In this document: positions 1-11,100 of the stretch, piece after piece
Position numbering within the stretch: position 1 is the stretch's first letter
Layout: every line of letters starts with the position of its first letter
Assembly: GCA_903938445.1 (NCBI GenBank)
Contig: CAJADG010000023.1
Location: forward strand, 1 to 64,000
DNA: 64,000 nucleotides
Origin: an uncultured Bacteroidota bacterium
Lineage (GTDB): Bacteria; Bacteroidota; Bacteroidia; Chitinophagales; Chitinophagaceae
Reading direction: 5' to 3'
Position numbers and translations under genes: made by a program
The notes under the pieces: generated by a model
The model's input: the letters and a program-made list of their open reading frames with translations, nothing else
Databases searched by the model: none
What the model was told of the DNA's origin: nothing

Positions 1-592
1 CAATGCGGGTATTGGATATTTTGGAGCCATTGAAGAAAGTGAGGAGGCCGAAGTGCGCCGTATGTTTGAAATAAATGTTTTTGGATTAGCACATATGACA
101 CAAGCTGTTTTACCTATTATGCGTAAACAAAGAAGCGGTCATATTTTAAATATAGCATCCATTGGAGGATTGCGTTCTTTCCCAGGGGTAGGATTTTACA
201 ATGCCACAAAATATGCAGTAGATGGTTTAAGTGAATCATTAAATAAAGAGGTTGCACCACTTGGCATTAAAGTGACCATTGTTGCTCCGAGTGGATTTAG
301 AACCGATTGGGCAGGAAGATCTGCAAATGATAGCAAAATTGTCATTGATGATTATGCTGCTACTGCTGGAAAAAATAAAGGTGATATAAGAGGGTATAGT
401 GGCAATCAACCAGGTGATCCTGTGCGTGCAGCAAAGGCGATGATTCAAGTGGTAGAAACTGAAAATCCACCTTTACGCTTATTATTAGGTGCAGCTGCAT
501 TAAAAGGTGCAAGAATAAAATTAGAAGAACTTAAAAACGATTTTGATACTTGGGCTGCTGTAACTGAGGGTGCTGATTTTCCTAAGGAATAA
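1..592 (+). CDS. Short-chain dehydrogenase/reductase (SDR), 5' end outside window
   Basis: This is the C-terminal two thirds or more of a classical SDR oxidoreductase, which acts on an alcohol or carbonyl substrate with NAD(P)H. The reading frame is open from base 2, so the gene begins before the window. The first codons read NAGIGYFG, the NNAG motif that follows the lost glycine-rich nucleotide-binding site. The catalytic Ser lies in the IASIGG segment and the active-site Tyr-x-x-x-Lys in FYNATK. The substrate cannot be told from this. The last 11 bases overlap the convergent DUF2752 gene on the other strand. Family assignment is firm; specificity is unknown. Confidence 0.9.
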   Translation, partial: NAGIGYFGAIEESEEAEVRRMFEINVFGLAHMTQAVLPIMRKQRSGHILNIASIGGLRSFPGVGFYNATKYAVDGLSESLNKEVAPLGIKVTIVAPSGFRTDWAGRSANDSKIVIDDYAATAGKNKGDIRGYSGNQPGDPVRAAKAMIQVVETENPPLRLLLGAAALKGARIKLEELKNDFDTWAAVTEGADFPKE

Positions 593-890
593 TTGCTGAA
601 TTCTTTTGCTTGCTAAAAAGTCTATGCACTTCTTTTACATATAAAAAAGAGAATAAGGGAATAGTTATGAGATTGATTTTATTAAGCTCGTACATTCTTG
701 TAAAATCAAGGTGCAGCATAGCGGATAAGCCTCTTGTTAATCCACAGCCATAACACTTTATTCCAAAAATGTTCTTGAATAAACAAAAGGAAAAATCATT
801 ATCAATTGACTGGTAGTTGACCAGCCAAATAGCAATGGGAATTGCCAAGAATAAGATTTTATATAATCTAGTTTTTTCTATAAAGTTCAT
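582..890 (-). CDS. DUF2752 family small membrane protein
   Basis: A 102-residue protein with two likely membrane helices (about residues 11-25 and 72-87) and the DUF2752 signature: Cys36, then CYGCGLTRG with Cys46 and Cys49. The biochemical role of the family is not established. It is translationally coupled to the upstream TM2 gene: its ATG lies inside that gene, with a 23-base overlap in another frame. DUF2752 and TM2 proteins often neighbour each other in Bacteroidota, so I infer the pair is one unit. Its 3' end overlaps the convergent SDR gene by 11 bases. Confidence 0.8.
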   Translation of the reverse strand: MNFIEKTRLYKILFLAIPIAIWLVNYQSIDNDFSFCLFKNIFGIKCYGCGLTRGLSAMLHLDFTRMYELNKINLITIPLFSFLYVKEVHRLFSKQKNSAIIP

Positions 891-1197
891 TGCTATTTCC
901 GTCTCTGAAGCTACCTAAAACAATCATGATAAAGTCAATCAAAGTCCAAATACCGCAGCCACCTAAAGTCAATAATTGAGCTACTCCCGTACCTGTTTTT
1001 TTAGTGTAAAAACTGTGCACACCAAAATGTCCAAGGAAAAAGCAAAGTAATAAGGTGGTTAACCAATCAAATCTTCCAGGAGGGATTGGTTGGTTAGTTG
1101 TACCTGAAAAATTGGATCCTTGATTTGTTGGAACGCCACATTTTACACAGTAAACTGCACTATCATCAATTGGATTGCCACAATTTGAACAAAACAT
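868..1197 (-). CDS. Zinc-ribbon plus TM2 domain membrane protein
   Basis: I chose the ATG that places the zinc ribbon at the extreme N-terminus; 14 further upstream codons are open but look non-coding. The 109-residue product starts with a zinc ribbon (Cys3, Cys6, Cys17, Cys20) followed by a short Asn/Pro linker and a TM2 domain (about residues 43-100). That domain has two membrane helices and the family pattern GVHSFY...GGCGIWTLIDF. TM2 proteins are membrane proteins of unclear function, and the ribbon probably sits in the cytoplasm. It is the first gene of a two-gene unit with the DUF2752 gene, which it overlaps by 23 bases. Confidence 0.8.
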   Translation of the reverse strand: MFCSNCGNPIDDSAVYCVKCGVPTNQGSNFSGTTNQPIPPGRFDWLTTLLLCFFLGHFGVHSFYTKKTGTGVAQLLTLGGCGIWTLIDFIMIVLGSFRDGNSNELYRKN

Positions 1198-1327
1198 ATA
1201 GTCGGTTTTAGAATTTATAGTTGCATAAATATAGGGCAATAATTTTATTAAAGTTTACATTCGCAACAACAAGAAAGTTAATTTCACTTATGTATATTTT
1301 TAAACAGTCTTTATTAAATTAAAATTT

Positions 1328-1948
1328 ATGCAATTAACAAACTTACTAGGGGATGCGGATGCACTTTTTAATGCTACTGAACTTTCGGGAAGTTTGGGAT
1401 TAATTGCAACAGTAATTTTAACGATCAATATGGTGCTTGGGATGATGTTAAGTACCTCTTTCAATAAAACAAACTGGGGATTGAAATTGCCTGCAAAAAT
1501 TAAAGCAGTGGACATTAATAATTTGCATAATTACACTGCCTATATTGCTTTATTTTTTGTTTTTGCACATGTATTTTTGATTCCATTTGATGCAGCAAAT
1601 AAATTCACTTTTTCAGATATTTTATGGCCAGCCAATGCGCCTCATCAATCAAATATTGTGTTTTTAGGCACTTTTTCATTGTTGGCATTAATCGTTGTTA
1701 TCATTACTACCCAAAAAGGGATAAAAAGAAAGCTGGGGTATGGGTTATGGAAAAAAATTCATCTCATTTCTTATCTAACTTGTATATTATTTGTGGCACA
1801 TGGGCTCTTGATGGACCCTGAATTAAAAGACAGACCAACAGATTGGATGGATGCCGAAAAATTGTTGTCTGAAATCTGCGGATTTGTGCTATTGCTCGCT
1901 TTTATTCTTAGGTATAAGTATTATATTTATACTACTAGAAATAATTAA
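1328..1948 (+). CDS. Ferric-reductase-like haem-binding membrane protein
   Basis: A 206-residue polytopic membrane protein with about five helices. Two helices each carry a His pair spaced for haem coordination: His67/His81 and His145/His158. That is the arrangement of the ferric reductase-like transmembrane domain (NOX/FRE/MsrQ superfamily). It probably passes electrons across the inner membrane. There is no FAD/NAD-binding domain fused or in the adjoining genes, so the electron donor must come from elsewhere. It is followed about 70 bases later by the first propeller gene in the same direction, but I see no clear functional link. The assignment is by motif only. Confidence 0.65.
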   Translation: MQLTNLLGDADALFNATELSGSLGLIATVILTINMVLGMMLSTSFNKTNWGLKLPAKIKAVDINNLHNYTAYIALFFVFAHVFLIPFDAANKFTFSDILWPANAPHQSNIVFLGTFSLLALIVVIITTQKGIKRKLGYGLWKKIHLISYLTCILFVAHGLLMDPELKDRPTDWMDAEKLLSEICGFVLLLAFILRYKYYIYTTRNN

Positions 1949-2020
1949 ATCCGGCCTTGATAATTGGTGATTTGTCATTTATTATTTTCTAGTTATTAAT
2001 TGGAATATAAAAGCCTAATA

Positions 2021-4918
2021 ATGAAAAAACACTTAACGATTCTATTGGTCATTGCATCTAGCTTTATTCAAATTACAGGTATAGCCCAAATAAGTAAGGA
2101 TCATTTTAATGCTATTCAATGGAGAATGATTGGTCCGCATAGAGGCGGTAGAACCGTTGGTGCTGTTGGTGTTCCTCAGGAGCCTAATGTTTTTTATATT
2201 GGTGTAAATAATGGCGGTGTTTGGAAAACGACAGATTATGGTAGAACCTGGTTCCCCATTTTTGATGATCAACCCACAGGATCTGTTGGGGATGTTGCAG
2301 TGGCGCCTTCCAATCCAAATGTAGTATATGTAGGGAGTGGAGAAGGTATTCAAAGACCCGATTTGTCGGTAGGAAATGGAATGTATAAATCAACCGATGC
2401 TGGAAAAACTTGGGCGCATTTAGGCTTAGAAGATGCTCAACAAATTGGGGGGCTAGCGATAGATCCAAATGATGAAAACAGGGTTTTTGTGGCCGTCTTA
2501 GGTCATCCATATGGTCCAAATACTACAAGAGGGGTATATCGCTCCTTAAATGGTGGTAAAACATGGGAAAGAGTATTGTATAAAGACGAAAATACAGGAG
2601 CTGTTCAAGTTGCGATCGATCCAAAAAATCCAAATATCATTTATGCTGATATGTGGGCAGGTCGTCAAGGTCCATGGGAAAATGGAGCATGGAATGGACC
2701 TGAAAGTGGATTGTATAAATCAACGGATGGTGGAACAACATGGAAAAAATTAACTACAGGATTGCCAACTGTAAAACAAGGTTTAGGAAGAATTGGATTT
2801 TGTATTGCACCTTCTGATCCTAACCGATTATATGCAACCGTGGATGCAGGGGATGAAGGAGGAATGTATCGAAGTGATGATGGTGGTGAAACTTGGAAAA
2901 GTATAAGCAATGATGGAAGATATTGGGGAAGAGGAAGTGATTTTGCCGAAGTAAAAGTGGATCCCAAAAATAAAGACATTGTTTACACTGCCAATGTAGT
3001 GGTTTGGAAATCGGAGGATGGTGGAAATACTTGGAAAGATTTTAGAGGTGCTCCAGGAGGAGATGATTATCATCGTATTTGGATCAATCCAAACAATCCA
3101 AATATCATTTTAATTGCAGCTGACCAAGGAGCCATTATCACCGTAAATAATGGTGCTACTTTTTCATCTTGGTACAATCAACCCACTGCACAGTTTTATC
3201 ATGTAAGTACTGATAATGCATTCCCTTATAATGTTTATGGAGGTCAACAAGAAAGTGGTTCTGTTGGCATTGCATCAAGAGGGAATGATGGACAAATTAC
3301 GTATAGAGAATGGCATCCCGTTGGTGTGGAAGAGTATGGTTATGTTGCTGCCGATCCTTTAGATCCTAATATTATTTATGGTGGTAAAATAACGAAGTAC
3401 GATAAAAGAACTGGACAGGTACAAAATATTGCACCAGCATCTTTAAGAAAAGGAGAGTATAGATTTGTAAGAACAGCGCCCGTTTTATTTTCACCCATCG
3501 ATCCAAAGACCTTATACTTTGCAGGAAATGTTTTATTTAAAACAACCAATGGTGGACATTCATGGCAGGAAATAAGCCCAGACTTAACTAGACTCAATTG
3601 GGATATTCCTGCAAGTGTAGGTATTTACACCGAAGAAGCTTCCAAAACAAAACGTCAAAGAGGCGTTATATATACAGTAGCTCCTTCTCCAAAAGATATC
3701 AATACTATTTGGTGTGGAACGGATGATGGATACATTCAATTAACAAGTGATGGTGGAAAGCATTGGAAAAATGTTACTCCTGCTGCAATTACAGCATGGA
3801 GCAAAGTATCCATTATGGAAGCAAGTCATTTTGATACAAAAACGGCGTATGCTGCTGTAAATAGAATTCGTTGTGATGATATGAAGCCGCATATTTACAA
3901 AACAAATGATGCAGGTTTGAGTTGGAAAGAAATTGTAAATGGATTGCCAGAAGATCCAATCAATTCAGTGAAAGAAGATCCATTGACAAAAGGATTATTG
4001 TTTGCTGGATCGGAAAGAGCAGTGTATGTTTCATTTGATGATGGTGATCATTGGCAAACATTACAGTTGAATATGCCAGCAACTTCTATTCGTGATATAG
4101 TTATTAAAGACGACGATTTAGTAATAGGAACCCATGGACGTTCATTTTGGATTTTAGATAATATCACGCCATTGCGTCAATTGGCAATGTCAACTCAAAA
4201 AGCGGAAGTAATATTGTATAAGCCACAAACCGCAATGCGCATAAGATGGAATACTTATTCGGATTCCCCTGTGCCACAGGAAGAACCTGCAGGGCAAAAT
4301 CCGCCTGATGGTGCTATAATAGATTATTACTTAAATGCAAACGCAAATGAGGTAGTTACTTTACAAATTAAAGATGAAAAAAATAATATCATAAGAACAT
4401 TCCGTAGTGATGACCAACCTTATGAAATTCCTCCTGTAAATATTCCATTGTATTGGATTCGTCCACAACAAATTTTATCTGCAAGTGCAGGTTCGCATCG
4501 CTTTTTATGGGACTTACATTATACGCCAATAAAATCTGCACCTAATTATCCAATAGCGGCTGTATATGGTAATACGGCACCAGAGCCAACTTCTCCTTGG
4601 GTTATGCCAGGTAATTTTACTGCTGTATTAACGGTGAATGGAAAAACCTATACGCAATCATTAAAAGTAATAATGGATCCGCGTGTAAAAACGCCCGTAG
4701 TTGATCTGCAATTACAACACGATTATTCAATGACATGTTATAAGAATAGTATTAAAGCTGCAAGTTATAAGGATCCAAAATTTGCAGCAGTAGTTGCAGA
4801 TTATAATCGTTTGATGCAAATATTGCAGTCTAATGATATGACACCCACCGAGCAAGCAATTAATGCAATTAATACTACCAATGTCAATTTTGCAAATCTT
4901 GAAAAAACTAAAAAGTAA
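2021..4918 (+). CDS. Exported BNR/Asp-box (VPS10/sortilin-like) beta-propeller protein 1
   Basis: About 965 residues. I take the ATG at 2021, which gives a compact signal peptide (Lys-Lys, hydrophobic core, cleavage near GIAQ), over one seven codons upstream. The mature protein is dominated by Asp-box repeats (S/T-x-D/N-x-G-x-T-W), at least ten of them, such as KSTDAGKTW, RSDDGGETW and LTSDGGKHW. This predicts one or two beta-propellers. Near residue 710 is the family sequence GTHGRSFWILDN; a C-terminal Ig-like/FlgD-like segment follows. Such proteins are often annotated as glycosyl hydrolase or VPS10-domain proteins, but I see no demonstrable catalytic residues. It has no obvious type IX sorting tail. 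It is the first of three tandem paralogues. Confidence 0.8.
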   Translation: MKKHLTILLVIASSFIQITGIAQISKDHFNAIQWRMIGPHRGGRTVGAVGVPQEPNVFYIGVNNGGVWKTTDYGRTWFPIFDDQPTGSVGDVAVAPSNPNVVYVGSGEGIQRPDLSVGNGMYKSTDAGKTWAHLGLEDAQQIGGLAIDPNDENRVFVAVLGHPYGPNTTRGVYRSLNGGKTWERVLYKDENTGAVQVAIDPKNPNIIYADMWAGRQGPWENGAWNGPESGLYKSTDGGTTWKKLTTGLPTVKQGLGRIGFCIAPSDPNRLYATVDAGDEGGMYRSDDGGETWKSISNDGRYWGRGSDFAEVKVDPKNKDIVYTANVVVWKSEDGGNTWKDFRGAPGGDDYHRIWINPNNPNIILIAADQGAIITVNNGATFSSWYNQPTAQFYHVSTDNAFPYNVYGGQQESGSVGIASRGNDGQITYREWHPVGVEEYGYVAADPLDPNIIYGGKITKYDKRTGQVQNIAPASLRKGEYRFVRTAPVLFSPIDPKTLYFAGNVLFKTTNGGHSWQEISPDLTRLNWDIPASVGIYTEEASKTKRQRGVIYTVAPSPKDINTIWCGTDDGYIQLTSDGGKHWKNVTPAAITAWSKVSIMEASHFDTKTAYAAVNRIRCDDMKPHIYKTNDAGLSWKEIVNGLPEDPINSVKEDPLTKGLLFAGSERAVYVSFDDGDHWQTLQLNMPATSIRDIVIKDDDLVIGTHGRSFWILDNITPLRQLAMSTQKAEVILYKPQTAMRIRWNTYSDSPVPQEEPAGQNPPDGAIIDYYLNANANEVVTLQIKDEKNNIIRTFRSDDQPYEIPPVNIPLYWIRPQQILSASAGSHRFLWDLHYTPIKSAPNYPIAAVYGNTAPEPTSPWVMPGNFTAVLTVNGKTYTQSLKVIMDPRVKTPVVDLQLQHDYSMTCYKNSIKAASYKDPKFAAVVADYNRLMQILQSNDMTPTEQAINAINTTNVNFANLEKTKK

Positions 4919-4944
4919 AATTTAAATATTAATACAAATACAAA

Positions 4945-7900
4945 ATGATGAAACATAAAATCATGCTGGCGCCTTTGTTGTTGATAACAATGGTTTCATT
5001 TGCACAAAAAAAGAGTGGCAAGGTGAATCCAACGCCTGCTAATATCAATTACGATTCTATTCTTTTTTCAAAAGTAAGTTATCGTGAAGTAGGACCTTTC
5101 CGTGGAGGCCGAAGCTCGGCGGTTGCAGGTAGTTATAAAAATAAAAATGTATTTTATTTTGGTGCAGCCAATGGTGGTGTTTGGAAAACAATTGACGGAG
5201 GAAGTAACTGGAAAAATATTTCTGACAAATTTTTTGGAGGAAGTATTGGTGCAGTAACGGTAGCGCCAAGTGAAGAAAGTGTATTGTATGTGGGAGAGGG
5301 AGAGCAAACCATGAGAGGTAATGTTACCGAAGGTTTAGGAGGTATCTGGCGAAGTGATGATGCAGGAAGAACCTGGAAAAATATAGGCTTAAAAAATACA
5401 AGACATGTCGTTAAAATAATTGTGCATCCAAGCAATCCAAATATTGCATGGGTAGCTGCAATGGGTCATTTATTTGGACCCAATGAGGATAGAGGTATTT
5501 ATAAAACAATCGACGGAGGTAAAACCTGGAATAAAGTATTGTATGTAAATGAGCAAACTGGTTGTTCTGATATTGTGATGGAACCGAATAATCCCTCTAC
5601 ATTATATGCAGGTACATGGCATGTGATCAGAACGCCTTACAGCATGGAAAGCGGTGGTGTAGGAAGTGGCTTATGGAAAAGTACAGATGGTGGGGAGACT
5701 TGGACTAATATTTCAACTAAAAAAGGATTGCCAACAGGCATTTGGGGAATAGCAACGATTACGGTGGCACCAAGCAACACCGATAAATTGTATGCAATGG
5801 TGGAAAATGCAAAAGGTGGTTTATTTGTAAGTAATGATGCCGGAGAAACTTGGGAATTGCAATCCAATGATAATAATATTCGTCAAAGAGCATGGTATTA
5901 TTCACGCGTATTTGTAGATCCTAAAAATGAAAATATTGTTTACTGCCCTAACGTAAACTTTATGCGTAGTAAGGATGGTGGTAAAACATTCCAAGCAGTA
6001 AATACCACTCCGCATGGTGACCATCATGATGTATGGATTGACCCAGTTGACCCTAATAGAATGATTGTTGCAGATGATGGTGGAGCGCAAGTAAGTTTTG
6101 ATGGAGCTGCTAATTTTAGTAGTTATTTTAATCAACCTACAGCACAATTCTATCGTGTATCCACTGACAATTCTTTCCCTTATAGAATTTTAGGAGCACA
6201 ACAAGACAATTCTACAGTAAGAATTAAAAGTAGATCTTATGGAGCTGCAATTACACAGGATGATTGGCAACAAACAGCAGGTGCAGAGAGTGGTTATGTG
6301 GTAGCTAGCCCTGCAAATCCTGATATTGTTTATGGTGGAAATTACGGCGGCTTTTTATCAAGATTAGATCATAAGACAGGAGAGAACAGAGCTATCAATG
6401 TATGGCCTGATAATCCAATGGGAGCAGGTGCTGACGTACAAAAGTTTCGTTTTCAGTGGAACTTCCCCATCTTCGTTTCGCCACACAATCCCAATCGTTT
6501 ATACGCTGGCGGAAATCATTTATTCGTAACTGAAAATGATGGACAATCATGGGAAACCATTAGCCCTGATTTAACAACCAATGATAAATCAAAGCAAGCA
6601 TCAAGTGGAGGTCCCATTACAAAGGACAATACTTCGGTTGAATATTATTGTACCATATTTACTGCCACAGAATCAGATTTGGAAAAAGATTTATTGTGGA
6701 CAGGTAGTGATGATGGTTTAGTGCATGTAAGTAAGGATGCAGGTAAACATTGGGATAATGTAACACCAAAAGATGCACCCCAATGGATGATGTGGAATGC
6801 GATTGAAACTGATCCATTTGTAAAAGGCAAAGCGATAATTGTGGGTACAAGATATAAATTGGATGATTATACTCCTTATATCTATGTAACTGAAAATTAT
6901 GGTCAAAGTTGGAAATTAATTACCAATGGAATCCCTAATGGACATTTTGCGAGAGTGGTAAGAGCGGATAAAAAAAGAGCAGGTTTATTATATGCCGGTA
7001 CCGAATATGGCATGTATATTAGTTATGATGATGGCGCTAATTGGAGAAAATTCCAATTGAATTTACCTATTGTTCAAATTGCAGATTTAACTATTAAAGA
7101 AAACGATTTAATTGTTGCCACACATGGTAGAGCATTTTGGGTGATTGATGATTTAACACCAGTGCAAGCCTATGATAAAAATGTAGTGGACAAAAAATTA
7201 TTCGTTTACAATGTGAATGATAGCTATCGCATGGAAGGTGGCGGCGGAAGAAGAAGACGTAGCGCAAAGCCTGCAAATGCGGGTGCAAATCCTCCTAATG
7301 GTGTGGTAATTAATTACTGGTTAAAGGATGCAAATGATTCTTCGAAAGTGGCAATTAGCATTTATGACAAAAACAATGCATTGATCAAAACATTTACTAA
7401 AGTTGCAAAAGAGGAAGGAAATAAATTAGAGTATGCTGCTGGTATGAATCAATTTGTTTGGGATATGATGTATCCTCCTGCAGAAAAAATTGATGGTTTA
7501 ATTTTATGGAATGGCAATGTGGAAGGTCCAAAAGTAGCACCGGGTAAGTACACCGCTAAAATTAAATTTGATAAGGATTCAGTGAATTTCTCATTTGTAA
7601 TTAAAGGAGATCCAAATTACAAAATGACTGAAAAGGATTACGATGATCAAGTGGGCATGTTGTTAAAAATTAGAGATAAATTTAGTGATGTTCAAAAAGC
7701 AATCAAGCAAATCAGAGCCATCCGAACTCAAATCAATGATTTTACTTCAAGAGTGAATTTGAAAAATAACAAGGAAGTAAAACAAGCAGCGGATACCATC
7801 AATAAACAAATCACCACAATTGAGGAAGCATTATACCAAACTAAATCAAAGAGCGGCCAGGATGTCTTGAATTTCCCAATCCGTTTGAATGATAAAATTG

Positions 7901-8106
7901 CAGGTTTATACGATGTAGCTGCAAGTGGATACAATCCTCCTTCAAAGCAAGTGATTGAAACCTATGCCGATTTATCAGCACAGGCCGATGCACAAATAGC
8001 AAAACTTAAGAAAATTTTGAGCGATGATTTAGTGGCATTCAATAAGTTAATTCATGAAAAGCAATTGCCAATCATTGGGTTAGCGAATGAAAAAGCAGAT
8101 CAATAA
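4945..8106 (+). CDS. Exported BNR/Asp-box (VPS10/sortilin-like) beta-propeller protein 2
   Basis: A 1053-residue paralogue of the preceding gene, 26 bases downstream and probably co-transcribed. It has a signal peptide (ending VSFAQ), then the same entry motif (VGPFRGGRS...NGGVWKT), repeated Asp-boxes (for example KTIDGGKTW, KSTDGGETW, VSNDAGETW), and the ATHGRAFWVIDD segment near residue 730. A Gly/Arg-rich linker (GGGGRRRR) follows at about residues 765-775, then an Ig-like domain and a long helical, Lys/Gln-rich C-terminal region (about residues 895-1045) absent from protein 1. It is presumably periplasmic or surface-located. The ligand or substrate is unknown. Confidence 0.8.
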   Translation: MMKHKIMLAPLLLITMVSFAQKKSGKVNPTPANINYDSILFSKVSYREVGPFRGGRSSAVAGSYKNKNVFYFGAANGGVWKTIDGGSNWKNISDKFFGGSIGAVTVAPSEESVLYVGEGEQTMRGNVTEGLGGIWRSDDAGRTWKNIGLKNTRHVVKIIVHPSNPNIAWVAAMGHLFGPNEDRGIYKTIDGGKTWNKVLYVNEQTGCSDIVMEPNNPSTLYAGTWHVIRTPYSMESGGVGSGLWKSTDGGETWTNISTKKGLPTGIWGIATITVAPSNTDKLYAMVENAKGGLFVSNDAGETWELQSNDNNIRQRAWYYSRVFVDPKNENIVYCPNVNFMRSKDGGKTFQAVNTTPHGDHHDVWIDPVDPNRMIVADDGGAQVSFDGAANFSSYFNQPTAQFYRVSTDNSFPYRILGAQQDNSTVRIKSRSYGAAITQDDWQQTAGAESGYVVASPANPDIVYGGNYGGFLSRLDHKTGENRAINVWPDNPMGAGADVQKFRFQWNFPIFVSPHNPNRLYAGGNHLFVTENDGQSWETISPDLTTNDKSKQASSGGPITKDNTSVEYYCTIFTATESDLEKDLLWTGSDDGLVHVSKDAGKHWDNVTPKDAPQWMMWNAIETDPFVKGKAIIVGTRYKLDDYTPYIYVTENYGQSWKLITNGIPNGHFARVVRADKKRAGLLYAGTEYGMYISYDDGANWRKFQLNLPIVQIADLTIKENDLIVATHGRAFWVIDDLTPVQAYDKNVVDKKLFVYNVNDSYRMEGGGGRRRRSAKPANAGANPPNGVVINYWLKDANDSSKVAISIYDKNNALIKTFTKVAKEEGNKLEYAAGMNQFVWDMMYPPAEKIDGLILWNGNVEGPKVAPGKYTAKIKFDKDSVNFSFVIKGDPNYKMTEKDYDDQVGMLLKIRDKFSDVQKAIKQIRAIRTQINDFTSRVNLKNNKEVKQAADTINKQITTIEEALYQTKSKSGQDVLNFPIRLNDKIAGLYDVAASGYNPPSKQVIETYADLSAQADAQIAKLKKILSDDLVAFNKLIHEKQLPIIGLANEKADQ

Positions 8107-8194
8107 ACCATCGATCCATTTTTCGTATAAAAAATGAAAAAAAATGAATAGTTTAGAGCGCTATAAAAATATTAAAATAAGCAAATTTCCTACA

Positions 8195-11100
8195 ATGCGT
8201 AAAATCACCGTAAGCATGCTGTTATTGAGTTTAACAGTAGCTGTGTCTCCACTTTCTGCACAAAAAGCTAAAAAAGCAGCTGCAGTAGTGACTACCACAG
8301 AAAATAAAGTAGACATTAATAAAGTTTTTAAAAATTGGAAACCACGTAACGTTGGTCCAGCTTCAATGAGTGGTCGTATTACTACGATTGATGCGGAAGT
8401 AGCCAATCCAAATAATATCTGGATTGGTGCTGCATCGGGTGGTGTTTGGAAAACTAATAACAGTGGAGTGAGCTGGACGCCGGTGTTTGACGAGCAACCT
8501 ATTTTAAATATTGGTGCACTGGCAATACAACAATCCAATCCAAGCGTGGTTTGGGTAGGAACAGGAGAAGGTAATCCAAGAAACTCAGTTAGTATTGGAG
8601 AAGGTATTTATAAAACATTGGATGCTGGTAAAACATGGAAGCGCATGGGATTAGAGCAAACCAGAAATATTCATAGAGTCATCATTGATCCAACCAATCC
8701 AAATACAGTATATGCTGGTGCTATTGGCAACCCTTATGGTCAAAGCAAAAACAGAGGGGTGTACAAAACAACAGATGGTGGTGAAACTTGGAATCAAATT
8801 TTATACACCAATGACACTTCTGGTGTGGGTGATATGATTATGGATCCAAAAAATCCTAATAAATTATTTGTTGCAATGTGGCATCATTATCGTAATCCAT
8901 ACCATTTAGAAAGTGGTGGAAAGGGTAGTGGTATTTACATGACAATTGATGGAGGAAAAACATTTACCAAATTGGGTAAAGAAAATGGATTGCCTGATGG
9001 TAACTTAGGTCGTGTAGGTATAACGATTAGTAAGTCAAATCCAAACAGAGTATACGCTTTAGTGGAGTCTACAAAAAGTGGATTGTACAAGAGTGATGAT
9101 GGTGGATACAATTTTACTTTAGTGAATGCGCAAAAATCAATTGTTGACAATCGTCCATTTTATTTTCAAGATATCATTTGTGATCCTTTAAACGAAAACA
9201 CATTATGGTATATCAGTCAAACAGTGGTTAAGAGTATTGATGCTGGTAAAAGTTTTGAAACAGTAATTCCATACAGCGGTATTCACCCAGATCACCATGC
9301 ATTTTGGATTCATCCAACCGATAATAAATTTATGTTAGATGGTAATGATGGTGGTATTGGATTGACAAGAGATGGTGGAAAAACTTGGATGTTTGATGAA
9401 AAAATTCCAGTAGGTCAATTCTATCATGTAAATGTGGACAATGAAATTCCATATCATATAATGGGCGGAATGCAAGATAATGGATCATGGAGAGGACCAG
9501 CGTATACCTTTATTCAAGGAGGTATTAAGAACTTTTATTGGGACAATTTATGGGGTGGTGATGGTTTTGATGTAGTGCCTGATGCTGAGGATGCTAATTG
9601 GGTATATGCAATGAGTCAAGGAGGTTCAGTAGGACGTTATAATACTGCAACGGGCGAAAGTTCATTTATTCAACCACCAGCGCCGGATTCAAAAACATTG
9701 TTACGTTTTAACTGGAACGCTGCTATTGCGCAAGATCCTTTCGATAAAAAAACGGTTTATTTCGGTTCTCAGTTTTTACATAAAAGTGTAAACAAAGGCG
9801 CAGCTTGGAAAGTGATTTCTCCTGATTTAACTACTAATGATAGTGCTCAAATTGATCAAAAAAATAATGGTGGATTAAGTTTAGATATTACAGGTGCCGA
9901 AAATCACTGTACAATTATCACCATTGCTCCATCAAGTGTTCAAAAAGATTTAATTTATATAGGAACGGATGATGGTAATGTGCAAGTAACAACCAATGGT
10001 GGTGTTACTTGGAGTAATATTACAGCAAATATCACAGGCTTGCCTAAGGGTGCATGGATCCCACAAATCAGAACTTCTACGTACAATGCAAATGAAGTTT
10101 TTGTAGTTGCTAATAATTACAGACAAGGTGACTTTGCTCCTTATATTTTTAGAACAACTGATGGTGGAAAAACTTGGACGAATATTTTAAGTGCAGCAAA
10201 AGTGACTGGTTATGCATTATCCATTATTCAAGATCCTACTGAACCTAATTTATTTTTTGTAGGAACGGAGCAAGGCATGTATGTGAGTTTAGACAATGCA
10301 GATAGTTTCCAACAATGGAAAAACGGATATCCTTCTGTTTCAACTTATGATTTTGCAATTCAAGAAAGAGAAGCCGATTTAGCGATTGCTACTTTTGGTC
10401 GTGCATTATGGGTGTTAGATGATATTAAGCCATTGCGTAAGTTGGCGCATAATAAAGGAGCTGCTGCTTCATTTTTCGTTTCTGCTCCAAATTCAGTAAC
10501 CAATGCATCGTATAAAAATGCAACTTATGAGTGGAGTACTTGGGGTATGTATGATGGAACCAATCGTCCTGCAGGTTATCCTTTGACTGTTTATTTAGTG
10601 GACAGTCTTAAAAAAGTAAAAGTGCAAATTAAAGATGCACAAGATTCTATTATTAGAAATTTAACTTTCAAAGTGGATTCTGGTTTTAATAGACAATATT
10701 GGGGCTATGAACAAAAAGGAAGTCGTGGTGCGGGTATGCCAAAAACATCTGCTGGCGGAGGTCGTAGAAGAATGGCCGAAGGTGCAAGCAATGAAGCATC
10801 AGATGATGAAATGGAGTACAGAGGACGCAGCGTATTACCTGGAAAGTATAAGGTAGTAGTTACTGCAAATAAATTAAAAGACTCTGTTTGGATTGAAGTT
10901 AAAAATGACGAAAGAAATGGCGATAAAACAAGTATTGTTAAAAAACAAGACGAATTATTAGCTAAGCTTCAACCAAGTGTAGATAAGTTTAATAATGTTT
11001 TAGATCAATTAGATGAGGTTGATTCTGTGTTAGCAGAATTAAAGGCAGATTGGAGATCTAAAAAAGATAAAGGCATCGATACATTAAATAAAACACATAA

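Noticed and set aside
239-448. 69-codon antisense frame in the SDR gene
   Set aside because: Shadow of a clear SDR coding sequence.
2042-3597. Several antisense frames (60-110 codons) in the propeller genes
   Set aside because: The Asp-box repeats have biased codons that leave the reverse frames open; no start context or homology, and they lie within strong coding sequence.
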